A stretch of DNA of 64,000 nucleotides. Origin: Aureococcus anophagefferens. Lineage: Eukaryota > Sar > Pelagophyceae > Pelagomonadales > Pelagomonadaceae. How positions within the stretch are numbered: the stretch's first letter is position 1; every line of letters begins with the position of its first letter. Shown here piece by piece: positions 1 through 12,910 of the stretch. The notes under the pieces are model-generated. The model was not told the origin of the DNA. It saw only the letters and a list, made by a program, of their open reading frames with translations, and did no database searches. The stretch spans positions 1,006,918-1,070,917 of the forward strand of contig NW_008705573.1 of assembly GCF_000186865.1 (NCBI RefSeq). Reading direction: 5' to 3'. Both the position numbers and the translations under genes were made by a program.

Positions 1-820
1 ACAAGGCCGCGCCGTCGATCCCCGACGGCGCCGTTGCGCTCGCCGTGCGCAAGGTCCGCAAGTCCGTCAAGTACCGCACGCAGTTCGACATCCTCAAGTG
101 CAACCCCGCGAAGAAGGTCCACGCGATGGCCGCGCCGCTCCTCCCAGGGCAGGACAAGGGTGATTCAACGTCGCTTCAACGTGAGTGTTCCGCGCGCGCG
201 CGTTTCAAATATAGCACCCACGCTTCGAGAGCGCTCCGAGAGATGATCGCTCGTCCAAAAATCAGCCGAAACGAGTGGAAATCGGCCGAGCTAGGAGCCT
301 TTGAAGTTGGGAATTTCGCACCCTTTTCCTGCCCAGGCTCCTCCTCATCCACGGCCGCGACGACGACTTCATCAAGCCCGACCACAGCGACGCCATCGAG
401 GCGGCCTACGGCGGCAAGGACGTCCACCTCCTCAAGCCCCTCGGGGGCCACAACAGCCGCCGGTCCTTCGACACCTACGTCGCCGTCGAGAAGTTCCTCG
501 CGACGCACCTGTTGGGCAACGCGGCCGCGCCGCGCCGCGTCGACTTCTTCAAGGTCGCGGGCATCCCGGACCGCGTCGAGAACCCCTACCTCTTCCCGCC
601 CTGGGCCTACGCGACGACGCCCGACGGCAAGAAGACGGCGCTCGTCGTCCCGCCGAAGGCGCCCGCGCGCGGCGCCCGCGGCCGCGGCGCCGCCGCCGCG
701 CGCGGCAAGCCCGCGCGGGCCAACGACGCCGAGTTCGTCTCCGGCATGTCCGAGGCGCGGCAGAAGGAGGTCGAGGCCGGCATCGGCACCCTCTTCGGCG
801 CCGGCAAGAAGGGGAAGTAG
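1..820 (+). CDS. alpha/beta-hydrolase family protein, 3' part (5' end outside window)
   Basis: The reading frame is open from base 3 and ends at the TAG at 818-820. It is split by a GC-AG intron at 137-336 formed by an introner. Splicing joins ...KKVHAMAAP to LLLIHGRDDDFI, giving 205 residues inside the window. LIHGRDDDFI, with the charge-relay Asp, followed about 40 residues later by GGHNSRRSF, with the catalytic His, fits the end of a serine-hydrolase alpha/beta fold. A similar D-H-N-S-x-R signature occurs in eukaryotic S33-like hydrolases. The nucleophile elbow must lie upstream of the window. The C-terminus is a basic Ala/Gly/Arg-rich tail ending GKKGK. The substrate is unknown. Confidence 0.7.
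145..336 (+). mobile_element. introner element, family 1, in the hydrolase gene
   Basis: A 192-bp element begins CAGGGCAGGACAAGGGTG and ends CCCTTTTCCTGCCCAG, so its ends are inverted repeats. It is flanked by perfect 8-bp duplications GCTCCTCC at 137-144 and 337-344. The intron runs from the first base of the left duplication to the element's terminal AG (GC-AG). In this orientation the element also carries an internal GTGAGT. Confidence 0.92.
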
Positions 821-1109
821 GAGGGGGTCGGTAGAGGCTTGCTCTTTCGGGCACCGAGGGGTCTTGCCGTCCTAATACTCCTGTATTGCCTTATTGCCGT
901 GGCACAGGGAGGAATCGAACGGTGGGAGAACGGCGAGGAGAGGCGTAGGGAGAGCCACGGGAAGGCACGGCCAGGCCTGATTAGGCGTCTGATTGATTTT
1001 TTGCGGCACTGGCAAATTTTTACGGGAAGGCCGCTCCTTGGTTCAAGTTGGTCGCCGAGCGACCGCGGCTTGTGGCACAAGCAGATCAAAGCCGGTGCGC
1101 GACGCGGCC

Positions 1110-2327
1110 ATGGCGCCGTGGGGGGGCGCCGAGTTTATTCAGGGCGACTCGACCATCGAGACGGCGATGCAGATGCTCGTCGGCCTAGGCCTCGGCCCGG
1201 AGAACTACGCGGAGCGGTTCAAGCACGACAAGATGGTCGCCTTGGCGCTCCACGAAGATGGCACGTGCGAAGTCATCTACGACAGCGGACCGCTCCTGCG
1301 TGTGGCAGGCCAGATGGAGCAATTTAAGGACGCGCTCGATTCGAAGGCGAAACGGCTCCCCGAGGGAAGCAAGATCCATATCTGTCGGCACACGGCGGAC
1401 GATTACGCGGAGTTCTTCGCTTGCTGGCGCGCCGCGACGGACGCGCACCGACAGATCGAACACCACTTTGGAAAGCTTCTGGAGTTCAGCACGGCCTTTG
1501 CTATTATCCGAGATAACAGCACCGGCGAGCGCCCCATATTCGGGAAAGGCTACCATCTCATGTTCCTCCTGCTGATGCAGAACGGGTGCGCGCTGCCGCC
1601 CGGCTTCAAGGAGGGCGTGATGCTGCCGTCGCTCGCTAGCGACGAGTGGGCGACCAACCCCATGGCGTACACGCGGCGCGTGCTCATCCGCAAGATGCGC
1701 GAGCTCGTCCAGACCTACGACGAGCGCGGCGGGTCTCGCGTCGAGTACCGCATCCCGACGTTTCTCGACATCGGCCGCGAGCAGCTCCGCGACTTCGCGG
1801 CGCACGGCCGGACCGCGCAGGGCGACAACGAGAAGCGCGAGGCGCGACGCCTCGCCGAAGCCTTCGAGAGCCGGGTCCACCGGTCGACCTTCGAGCGCGG
1901 GCCCCCGCCGGCGGACTTCTCGCGGATGCAGTTCGCTGTTGTCGAGAAAACGCAAGGGGAGATCACCGAGATGTCCAAGCTTTACCACGGCGGCCAGGAG
2001 GCGATCCAGACCATGCGCGGCGCGGAGACGGGAGACGAGGAGAAGGTCTTCAAGCAGAACATGAAGCACCACCCGGGCAAAGTCAAAGGCGACCTGAAAC
2101 AGACGCTGCGAGCGAGCGTCGGCGCCGACTTTGACGCGGAGAAGTGCTGCGCGAAGTGCGGCAAATGGGATTACGGGGGCGCGGACGTCGCGCTGAAGCG
2201 GTGCGCGCGCTGCCTCACCATGTACTACTGCTCGGCCGCGTGCCAAAAGGAGGACTGGCCCGATCACAAGGCCATCTGCAAGGCGCTCAAGGCGAATCGC
2301 GCTGCCGCGCGCGCGAGCGGTCCCTAA
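1110..2327 (+). CDS. MYND-type zinc-finger protein
   Basis: This is a 405-residue protein starting MAPWGGAEFIQG at an ATG with a good context (gcggccATGG). An in-frame ATG 39 codons upstream opens on low-complexity sequence and was not chosen. The last 60 residues hold a MYND finger with the C-x2-C...C-x2-C...C-x3-C...H-x3-C spacing (CCAKCGKW, RCARCLTMYYCSAACQKEDW, DHKAICKAL). The N-terminal ~330 residues match nothing I recognise. MYND fingers usually mediate protein-protein contacts; many MYND proteins in such algae have unassigned N-terminal regions. No SET domain is present, so this is not an SMYD methyltransferase. Confidence 0.8.
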   Translation: MAPWGGAEFIQGDSTIETAMQMLVGLGLGPENYAERFKHDKMVALALHEDGTCEVIYDSGPLLRVAGQMEQFKDALDSKAKRLPEGSKIHICRHTADDYAEFFACWRAATDAHRQIEHHFGKLLEFSTAFAIIRDNSTGERPIFGKGYHLMFLLLMQNGCALPPGFKEGVMLPSLASDEWATNPMAYTRRVLIRKMRELVQTYDERGGSRVEYRIPTFLDIGREQLRDFAAHGRTAQGDNEKREARRLAEAFESRVHRSTFERGPPPADFSRMQFAVVEKTQGEITEMSKLYHGGQEAIQTMRGAETGDEEKVFKQNMKHHPGKVKGDLKQTLRASVGADFDAEKCCAKCGKWDYGGADVALKRCARCLTMYYCSAACQKEDWPDHKAICKALKANRAAARASGP

Positions 2328-2379
2328 GAGCAGCTCTGGGGTAAGCCCAGGGATAAATCTTAGGTTTTGAGCGAGTTCT

Positions 2380-2404
2380 CCAGTGAAGAGTAGACCCGAG
2401 GGGC
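2380..2404 (+). repeat. 25-bp direct repeat, copy 1
   Basis: This copy begins CCAGTGAAGAGTAGACCCGA and is identical over 25 bases to 3489-3513. A partial inverted copy (GGTCTACTCT) lies near 2459 beside the gap. Together they bracket the amidase fragment. Confidence 0.8.
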
Positions 2405-2493
2405 AAGGAGTACCGTCCGAGGGCGCAGCCCGAGGCCGGTGCGACGCAGCCTCGAGCGGTCTACTCTGAGTGGAGTCACCCTTCACGCCTCCC

Positions 2494-2543
2494 NNNNNNN
2501 NNNNNNNNNNNNNNNNNNNNNNNNNNNNNNNNNNNNNNNNNNN
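2494..2543. other. assembly gap (50 N)
   Basis: A run of exactly 50 N, typical of a scaffold gap of nominal size. It removes the 5' part of the amidase gene. Whether 2328-2493 and the downstream sequence are truly adjacent in the genome cannot be judged. Confidence 0.98.
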
Positions 2544-2558
2544 CCCGCCGCGCCGCAG

Positions 2559-3405
2559 GACCCAGGGCATCATGTACGACCGCCAGGAGATGTTCGACAC
2601 GGCGACGACGGTGCCCGGCCCCGAGACGGACCTCTTCGGCGCCGCGTGCAAGAAGGCGGGCGTCTGGGGCGTCTTCTCCATCACGGGCGAGCGGCACGAG
2701 GACCACCCGAAGAAGAACCCCTACAACACGCTCGTGCTCATCGACGACCGGGGCGCGGTCGTCCAGTCCTACCGCAAGATCCTGCCCTGGTGCCCCATCG
2801 AGGGCTGGTACCCCGGCGAGGAGACCTTCGTGAGCGTCGGCCCCAAGGGCCTCAAGATCTCGCTCATCATCTGCGACGACGGCAACTACCCGGAGATCTG
2901 GCGCGACTGCACGATGCAGGGCGCGGAGCTCGTCGTCCGCTGCCAGGGCTACATGTATCCGGCCAAGGACCAGCAGGTCATCGTCGCCAAGGCCATGGCC
3001 TTCATGAACAACTGCTACGTCGCCGTCGCGAACGCGTCGGGCAACGACGGCGTCTACACCTACTTCGGCCACAGCGCCATCGTGGGCAACGACGGCCGCA
3101 CGCTCGGCGAGTGCGGCGAGGAGCCCAACGGCATGCAATACGCCCAGCTTTCGGTCTCGGCGATCCGCGACTCGCGCAAGCACGACCAGTCGCAGAACCA
3201 CATCTTCAAGCTCATGCACCGCGGCTACACGGGCGTCCACCAGTCGGGGGACGGCGACAAGGGCGTCGCGGCCTGCCCCTTCAAGTTCTACAACACCTGG
3301 GTCACGGACCCGGCCGCGGCCCAGAAGATGGCCGAGGCCGTGACGCGCGACACCATCGGCGTCGCGGCCTGCCCCGTGCCCGGCGTCCCGGCGCCGCCCA
3401 AGTGA
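2559..3405 (+). CDS. aliphatic amidase (AmiE type), 5' end lost in gap
   Basis: The protein reads from [11 protein letters not shown] to a TGA at 3403-3405 (281 residues). It matches bacterial aliphatic amidase (acylamide amidohydrolase, EC 3.5.1.4, nitrilase superfamily) along its whole length: [12 protein letters not shown], the catalytic Lys in [16 protein letters not shown], the nucleophile Cys in [17 protein letters not shown], then [14 protein letters not shown] and YFGHSAI. The catalytic Glu region, normally just upstream of QGIMYD, falls before the visible exon. The bases before 2559 (CGCCGCAG) look like a splice acceptor, so an intron may end there. The enzyme would hydrolyse short amides to acid and ammonia, giving nitrogen. 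The strong bacterial likeness suggests horizontal transfer. Confidence 0.9.
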
Positions 3406-3488
3406 GCGCCGGCGAGCATGTACAGACGGAGCTACGCATCGAAATATAAAAAAGGAGAGCTGCCAGAGGAGATTACGCGTGTGCTGAT

Positions 3489-3513
3489 CCAGTGAAGAGT
3501 AGACCCGAGGGGC
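3489..3513 (+). repeat. 25-bp direct repeat, copy 2
   Basis: Identical to 2380-2404. It lies in the 303-bp tail-to-tail spacer between the amidase and the next gene. Apart from this repeat and an A-rich stretch near 3440-3460, nothing functional is visible in 3406-3708. Confidence 0.8.
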
Positions 3514-3708
3514 TGCAAGTTGGCGGGCGCCGCGGGCCACTGCGCGGCGACGTGCGCCGGCCACTAGACGTGCGCCTTCGGCGAGGCGCCCCCCAGCGCG
3601 GCGCCTCCGCGTTCCCGCCCGCGCCTCGGGACCCCACTCGGGGGCCCTACGCGCGCGAAGAAAAGAAGCTAAGAATAGGCCCGGAGCGGACACCACGCGA
3701 GTCCGGAC

Positions 3709-4611
3709 TTAGAAGAGCCCCGCCTTCTGCTTCGCGGCCTTTTGCCTCCACGCCGGGAGCGTCGCAAAGTCGGCGCGCGCCATGCCGAACGTCGACTCGA
3801 ACGCCGCCGCGTCGAGGCCGTCGAAGCGCGCCTTGGCGTCGACCGGCGCGCCCGGTGGAGCGCCCGCGGGAGCGCCGTCGTAGTTGCCCGTCGCGGCGAC
3901 GGACGCGGCCGCGGCGTCGCGGCCGACGGCGACGCCGCCCGCGAGCGCGAGGTCCGCGAAGCCGTCGAGGGCCCGGTCCTCGGCGTCGGCCGGGACCGGC
4001 TTCGGCGGCGCGGCCTCCGGCGGCGGCGCGGCCTCGGGCGGCGGCGCGGGCTTCGGCGGTGGCCGTGGCGGCGGCGCGCCGCTCCGGGGCGGCGGCGCGC
4101 CGCTCCGGGGCGGCGGCGCGCCGCAGCGTCCGCCGGACGGCGGCGGCGGGCCGCAGCGCCCTCCGGGCGGCGGCGGGCCGCAGCGCCCTCCGGGCGGCGG
4201 CGGGCCGCAGCGTCCGCCGGGCGGCGGCGGGCCGCAGCGTCCGCCGGGCGGCGGCGGGCCGCCGCGGCTCGGCGCCGGCTCCGCGGCCGCGGGCAGGCCG
4301 AGTCGGCGCCGCGCATCCGCGCGCTGCTCCGCGTAGCCGAGCGCAGCGAGCGCGTCCTCCGCGCGCGCCGGGTCGACGACGCGCGAGCAGAGCAGGACGA
4401 CGGCCTCCACGGCGGCCGTGGGCGACAGCGCCATGGGCCGGATGAGCCTCGCGACCTGGGCGCAGTCGAAGGCATAATTTCGCACGGCCGTCTTGAGATA
4501 GCGCAATCGCTCGAGGTCCGACTGGGCGTTGGTCACGCGCTGCAGGAGCGAGTCGAATTCGGAAGCGTCGACGAGGTCCGCCGCGTCGGCCGCGGCCAGC
4601 ATCGATGCCAT
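3709..4611 (-). CDS. DUF4476-like protein with proline-rich repeats and C-terminal villin headpiece
   Basis: 300 residues in one exon. Residues ~15-95 (FDSLLQRV...YLKTAVRNYAFDCAQVARLI) have the spacing of DUF4476 helices. Residues ~115-205 are tandem proline-rich units of the type PPPPGGRCG followed by APPPRSG. The last ~35 residues (AFESTFGMARADFATLPAW...KQKAGLF) are a clear villin headpiece: the hydrophobic core Phe residues, the LP-W motif and the terminal KxKGLF-type ending are all in place. Headpieces usually bind F-actin, so an actin-linked role is inferred. The start codon lies 11 bases from a GGGCTGCC element in a 160-bp head-to-head promoter. Confidence 0.72.
   Translation of the reverse strand: MASMLAAADAADLVDASEFDSLLQRVTNAQSDLERLRYLKTAVRNYAFDCAQVARLIRPMALSPTAAVEAVVLLCSRVVDPARAEDALAALGYAEQRADARRRLGLPAAAEPAPSRGGPPPPGGRCGPPPPGGRCGPPPPGGRCGPPPPGGRCGPPPPSGGRCGAPPPRSGAPPPRSGAPPPRPPPKPAPPPEAAPPPEAAPPKPVPADAEDRALDGFADLALAGGVAVGRDAAAASVAATGNYDGAPAGAPPGAPVDAKARFDGLDAAAFESTFGMARADFATLPAWRQKAAKQKAGLF
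4075..4262 (-). repeat. coding minisatellite, 27-bp proline/glycine units
   Basis: About five 27-bp units (GGGCCGCAGCGYCCKCCGGG core) preceded by shorter related units. They encode PPPPGGRCG repeats in the headpiece protein. Near-identity between units suggests recent expansion and likely length variation between strains. Confidence 0.85.
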
Positions 4612-4771
4612 CGGGTAGATCGGGCTGCCCGGTGGTTCAACGAACCAGGCAAATCAGCATCGTGCCTTCACCGCCCGAAGCAAAAGGGCGATTTTATGGG
4701 CGTGTCGAGCACGTCTTGCAGCCATAACCGAGCGCGTCTTGCAGCCATAACTGAGCCCCTGCATCCGTGAC
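4612..4771. promoter_or_regulatory. bidirectional promoter with 23-bp tandem repeat
   Basis: A 160-bp spacer between two divergent start codons. It holds GGGCTGCC at 4622-4629. Two 23-bp tandem copies (GTCTTGCAGCCATAAC core) at 4707-4729 and 4730-4752 end 19 bases before the downstream ATG. Promoter function is inferred from position. Confidence 0.5.
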
Positions 4772-6241
4772 ATGGGCCTCTTCGAGTCCAAGCCCGCGCC
4801 GAGCGCAAGCGGCGCTCAGGACGACCGAAACGACGTCGACGACGGCGGCGCTCAAGACGACCGAAACGACGTCGCCGACGGCGGCGCTCAAGACGGCTTC
4901 GGCGCAAGCGGCGCTCAGGACGACCGAAACGACGTCGCCGACGGCGGCGCTCAAGACGGCTTCGGCTGCGACCTCGCCGGCAAGCGCTTCGCGAGCGCGC
5001 ACCAGGCCGCGTGCTACCGCCGGTCCGCCGCCGCGGCCGCGACGCGCCGCGAGCGGCGCGCGGCCGGCGGCGGCCCGGCGCCGCGCGCCGCGGCCGCGGC
5101 CGCGCCGGCCGCCGGCGCGTTCCACGCCTCCGCGGGCCCCGCGACGTTCGTCCTCGTCATGGACCCCGCGCTCGCGGAGAAGTTCCGCCGCTTCGCCGTC
5201 GACCCGGCGCGGCGCTACCTGCCCGGCCTCGACGTCGACGGCGCGTTCACGGACGCGGCCGCGCGGGGCAACGCGTTGACCGCCGTCGCGCTCGCCGGCG
5301 CGGCGCCCGGCGCCGCGAAGCGCGCGCTCGACGCGTCGCCGGGCGACTTCCTCGCGACGCGGCTCGTGCAGCGCGTGCTCTGCGCCACGGACCGCGTCTG
5401 GGGCGCCGACGCGGGCGACGACGGCGCCGTCGCGGCCGCGGCCGCCGCCGCGCTCGCGCGCTACGGCGGCGCCAAGGCGACGGTGGCGGTGCGCGCGCAG
5501 CCCCGGCGCTTCGAGAAGCTCGTCGTCGCGGCGCTGCCGCCGGGCACGGCCCTGGACACGCAGGCCTACGACGCCGCGGTCCACGTCTTCGTCTCCCCGG
5601 CCCTCGGCGCGTGGGTCGGCGTCGTCGCGCGAGAAGACGAGTGGTTCCCGAGCCAGGTCGTCGACGCCGACTGCGGCGTCGCGGCGGAGAAGATGCGCGC
5701 CGCGCACAAGCTCCGCGAGGTGCTCGCCTTCGGCCTCGACGGCGGCGCGCTCGCCGCGCTGGCCGCCGACCCCGGCGGCTGCGTCGTCGACGTCGGCGCC
5801 GCGCCCGGCGGCTGGACGTCGACGCTCGCCGCCGCGGGCGTCGCCGTCCTCGCCGTGGACCCGGCGGCGCTCAACGCCGGCGTCGCGGCCCTGGCGAACG
5901 TGACCCACGCGAGGAAGAAGGTCGAGGACCTCACGGACGCGGACTACCCCGCGGGGGCGGTCCCGAAGGGCCTCGTCTGCGACGTCAACGCGCACCCCGC
6001 CCAGCTCGTCGAGACCATCGCGCCCCTCGTGCGGTCGCTGCCGCGCGGCGCGCCCGTCGTGCTGACGCTGAAGTTCGGCGGCAAGGGCCACGAGGCGGCG
6101 TCGGAGGCGCGCAAGCTGACGCACGCGGCCGAGGTCCTCGCGGACCTCGGCGACGTCGCGCCCTTTTCACCCGACTTCCGGCTCGAGTGGCTCGTGTCGA
6201 ACACGAAGCGCGAGCGCACGCTCATCGCGTTCCGCGCCTAG
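4772..6241 (+). CDS. FtsJ/RlmM-like SAM-dependent 2'-O-methyltransferase
   Basis: 489 residues, single exon. Residues ~12-65 are tandem GAQDDRNDVADGG units from a local DNA repeat. A linker rich in Ala/Arg follows. Residues ~325-489 form the methyltransferase: SAM site VVDVGAAPGGWTSTL, acidic residue in VLAVDP, and the catalytic lysine segment VVLTLKFGGKGHE. Together with a later Glu these are consistent with the K-D-K-E tetrad of RrmJ/FtsJ RNA ribose methylases. The preceding ~150 residues resemble the RNA-binding portion found in RlmM-type enzymes, so rRNA is the likely substrate, but this is inference. The gene ends 21 bp from the stop of the convergent DHX16 gene. Confidence 0.75.
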   Translation: MGLFESKPAPSASGAQDDRNDVDDGGAQDDRNDVADGGAQDGFGASGAQDDRNDVADGGAQDGFGCDLAGKRFASAHQAACYRRSAAAAATRRERRAAGGGPAPRAAAAAAPAAGAFHASAGPATFVLVMDPALAEKFRRFAVDPARRYLPGLDVDGAFTDAAARGNALTAVALAGAAPGAAKRALDASPGDFLATRLVQRVLCATDRVWGADAGDDGAVAAAAAAALARYGGAKATVAVRAQPRRFEKLVVAALPPGTALDTQAYDAAVHVFVSPALGAWVGVVAREDEWFPSQVVDADCGVAAEKMRAAHKLREVLAFGLDGGALAALAADPGGCVVDVGAAPGGWTSTLAAAGVAVLAVDPAALNAGVAALANVTHARKKVEDLTDADYPAGAVPKGLVCDVNAHPAQLVETIAPLVRSLPRGAPVVLTLKFGGKGHEAASEARKLTHAAEVLADLGDVAPFSPDFRLEWLVSNTKRERTLIAFRA

Positions 6242-6262
6242 GGCCCCGCCCGTCGACCGTCG

Positions 6263-10048
<3,786 letters not shown>

Positions 10049-10821
10049 GGCGCAGTCGAAGCTCGCGGTGCGGCACGTCAACATCATCTCCTTGCACCTC
10101 ATTTCCGACCGCGCGATCGAGGCCTGGAGGCTCGGCGCCGACGCGCTCTGGATCGCCGGGATCGAGCTCGAGCGCGCGGGAGCGCTCGGGATCGCGTAAG
10201 GTCGCTCGTCGCGATGATCGACTCGCGCGCCCGCGTCGAGCTGGTAGTCGTGAATGCTGTCCACGAACTTTGCCGCGGGTTCTGCTAGTAAATGTGTAGA
10301 ATCGATGAGCGCCCCGTACGTCGTCTGAAACGTATCCTTGCCGCTCACCTTGCACTTGCAGGGGACGGCGCACCCGCTCACGATGGTAGAGGGGAACCAC
10401 CGAAGAACAAATTGGTCCGCGACTATAAAAAAGACCACCACGGTGTATTCGACGCCCTCGATCTTCAAGGTCGTCGACAAGTACCGCGTCAAATTTCTAC
10501 CTCGCCTGGCTGCTGCTCAACGCTGGTGCTCGAATCGACGCCGCGATGCGCCGCGCGCCGCCGCTCGCCGGCGACGTGGGGTCGTCGTGGCGATTGGCAG
10601 CGCCGCACACGCGACCGCGAGCCGAAAGCTCCGGCTCATCGTCGTCGTAGGCGGCCCACGAGCTCGGAGCCGGCCGCGCGCGGGCGCGGGGAACGACTAG
10701 TTCACCTTCGCTGGAAAAATCCACCTCATCGATCGTGCTCAGACTTCACAAGTTGGAAGACGCCACCGTCACGTCGCGTGGCAGCCTGCACGTGCATCGA
10801 AGCAACTCATTTGCACCGGCA
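10049..10821. other. long head-to-head spacer with lower GC and no assignable gene
   Basis: A 773-bp stretch between divergent start codons. The minus frame stays open upstream of the DHX16 ATG to 10492 and reads [20 protein letters not shown]..., which resembles neither the helicase family nor anything I recognise. It also contains GACTATAAAAAAGAC near 10423-10436, a TATA-like block. A separate minus-strand frame is open at 10724-10497. It may be long 5' UTR, a small unrecognised gene, or decayed sequence. Confidence 0.4.
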
Positions 10822-11919
10822 ATGTCGTGCCTCGTCGGTACGGAGTCGCCGACGTGCGTCGCCACGGAAGCGACGCCCGCGCCGCAGCGAGCGGACGCGA
10901 GCCCGAAGCGGCGGAAGCGCCTTTCCGTCGCCACGACGCCGCCGCGGAAACCGTGCCAGGGCAACGCCGCGCCGCAGCAAGTCGCGGCGAAGATCGCCTA
11001 CACCGCGGCGCCCGGCGCCGGCGAGCGCGCGGGCATCGTCGTGTCGTCCGCGCCCAAGGGCGGCGCGAAGGCCTTCCCGCTGGACCCGAAGACGTTCCGC
11101 GCGCAGCACGGCAGCGTGCCCCTGCCGCCGCACGTGTCCGAGGACGACGCCTGGCGCAACGTCCTCGCGCCCGTCGACACGCTCGTCACGGACGCGCGGG
11201 GCCTGGGCTTCTCGCTCGACGGCGCCGGGTTCCAACTCGTCGACGATCCCGCGGGCGCGCCCGAGGCCGCGGGCGGCGGCGACGCCTACTACCGGCTCGT
11301 CGAGGCCGCGGCCTTGCGTGCGACGGGCGCGAGCCGCGCCACGGCCTACTGCCACGCGCGGCGGAGCCCGCGGCCCGGCGGCGCCAAGAGCGCGTCGGCC
11401 GCGGGCTACGCGGGCTACGTCCACAGCGACCAGTCGGACACGTCCTGGAGCGCGGACCTCGGGCGCCTCGACCACCTGCCGCCGGGCGTGCCCGAGGACG
11501 CCGCGCGCGCGGCCGCGGCGGGCCGCCGGTACGCGGTGCTGTCGGCGTGGCGGTACGTCGGCCCCGCGGAGACGTGCCGCTCGTCGCACCTCGCCGTCCT
11601 CGACCACGCGTCGGTGACGGATCCCGCCGACGTGCTCCCCTTCTCCATCGTCGCCGACGGCACCTTCGGCGGCAACTACCGGCTCCGCGCGGACGCGGCC
11701 GCCGCGAAGCGCCACCGGTTCTACTACTACCCGGCGATGACGCGCGACGAGCTGCTCTTGTTCGTCGTCTGCGACTCGGCCCACCCGGCGCGGGCGACGA
11801 CCTTCAAGCACACGCCGTCCGTCTCCGTGCTCCACACGGCCTTCGCGGACCCGACCGCGCCCGAGGGCGAGCCGCTCCGCGAGTCCATCGACGTGCGCGT
11901 GCTGCTGTCGTGGGACTAA
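10822..11919 (+). CDS. CmcJ/NvfI-like (GA4-desaturase-family) oxidoreductase
   Basis: 365 residues from MSCLVGTESP; an in-frame ATG at 10735 would add 29. The diagnostic C-terminal block of the family is present: YVHSDQSD (His/Asp), YAVLSAWRYV, SSHLAVLDHASV, then HRFYYYPAMTRDELLLF, a VCDS turn, HTAFADPTAPEGEPLRES and the ending DVRVLLSWD. Fungal members act as hydroxylases or desaturases in secondary metabolism and are thought to be Fe/2-oxoglutarate-type enzymes. The substrate here is unknown. The N-terminal ~60 residues are basic and low complexity. Confidence 0.72.
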   Translation: MSCLVGTESPTCVATEATPAPQRADASPKRRKRLSVATTPPRKPCQGNAAPQQVAAKIAYTAAPGAGERAGIVVSSAPKGGAKAFPLDPKTFRAQHGSVPLPPHVSEDDAWRNVLAPVDTLVTDARGLGFSLDGAGFQLVDDPAGAPEAAGGGDAYYRLVEAAALRATGASRATAYCHARRSPRPGGAKSASAAGYAGYVHSDQSDTSWSADLGRLDHLPPGVPEDAARAAAAGRRYAVLSAWRYVGPAETCRSSHLAVLDHASVTDPADVLPFSIVADGTFGGNYRLRADAAAAKRHRFYYYPAMTRDELLLFVVCDSAHPARATTFKHTPSVSVLHTAFADPTAPEGEPLRESIDVRVLLSWD

Positions 11920-12115
11920 TGGGGCGGGGGGGCTCCTCTCTTTACAAATTCGAGTCTGGCTGCGCGTGTGCATCTCATTGTAGACGTGGGCGGCGCCGTG
12001 GGCGGCGACGGCGTACGCATCGGCGGCCCAGGCGATCGGTCCTGACCCCGGCCAAGCCTTTGTGGCTCGCTCGGGACCGGAGGCGTCGCCTGCAGCTATC
12101 GGCGAGGACTTTACT

Positions 12116-12791
12116 ATGGGGTGCGCCGAGCTCCTTACCGACCCGCTTCCGACGACGGCGCGCGGTTTGACGGTGGACGGACGACGCCAGACGACGGGCT
12201 GCGACGCTGCGAGCTGCGGGCTTCGCGACTCGGCGATACGCCGCGGCGCTCTCCCTACGCCGCGCTGAGTTGCCGACGTCGCCGCTGGCGCCGCCGCCGC
12301 CGCCGCCGCCGCCGGAGGACCCCCGCGCCCCCCCGCCCCCGTCGCGCGCCGGAGCGCGCGCGCGCGCGCGCTCACCCGCGCCCTCCCCCCGCAGCTTCTC
12401 CCGCTTCGTCGAGGTCGGGCGCGTCGTGCTCATCAACTACGGCCCCGACGAGGGCAAGCTCGCGACGATCATCGACATCGTCGACGGCAACAAGTGCCTC
12501 GTCGACGGCCCGGCGACGAAGACGGGCGTCGCCCGCCAGGTCATCCCCTTCAAGCGCGTCGCGCTCACGGACATCGTCGTCAAGATCCCCAAGAACGCGC
12601 GGCAAAAGACGCTGAACAAGGCCTGGGACGAGGCCGACGTCCTCGCCAAGTGGGACGCGTCCTCCTGGGCGAAGAAGCTCGCGGCCAAGAAGAAGCGCGC
12701 GTCCCTCACGGACTTCCAGCGCTTCCAGCTCATGGTCGCGCGGAAGCAGCGGTCCGCGATCGTCGCCGCCAAGGTCAAGGAGATGTCCTAG
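12116..12791 (+). CDS. RPL14: 60S ribosomal protein eL14
   Basis: The second exon (12395-12791) carries nearly all of eL14: FSRFVEVGRVVLINYGPDEG, the KOW-like turn, CLVDGPATKTGVARQVIPFK, ALTDIVVKIPKNARQKTL, KWDASSWAKKLAAKKKRASL and DFQRFQLMVARKQRSAI. The most economical start is ATGGG at 12116-12120, then a GT-AG intron 12121-12394. This gives MGFSRFVEVGRV and 133 residues, the length of plant and fungal eL14. The first coding exon would be only five bases. The alternative, reading through from 12270, would add a 40-residue proline-rich leader foreign to the family. Confidence 0.88.
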
Positions 12792-12910
12792 GCGCGGACG
12801 CCGCCGCCCCCGCTTCGGGTAATACCGAGGACCCTTCTCGCGCGGGGACGCTTAGGGAGGACGTCGCGGACGCTCTCCTCGAAAAGGCGGCGACGGTCGT
12901 CGAGACCCAT

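Noticed and set aside
12270..12394. Proline-rich N-terminal extension of eL14
   Set aside because: It is the pyrimidine-rich 3' part of an intron; the family has no such leader and a short upstream exon restores the normal N-terminus.
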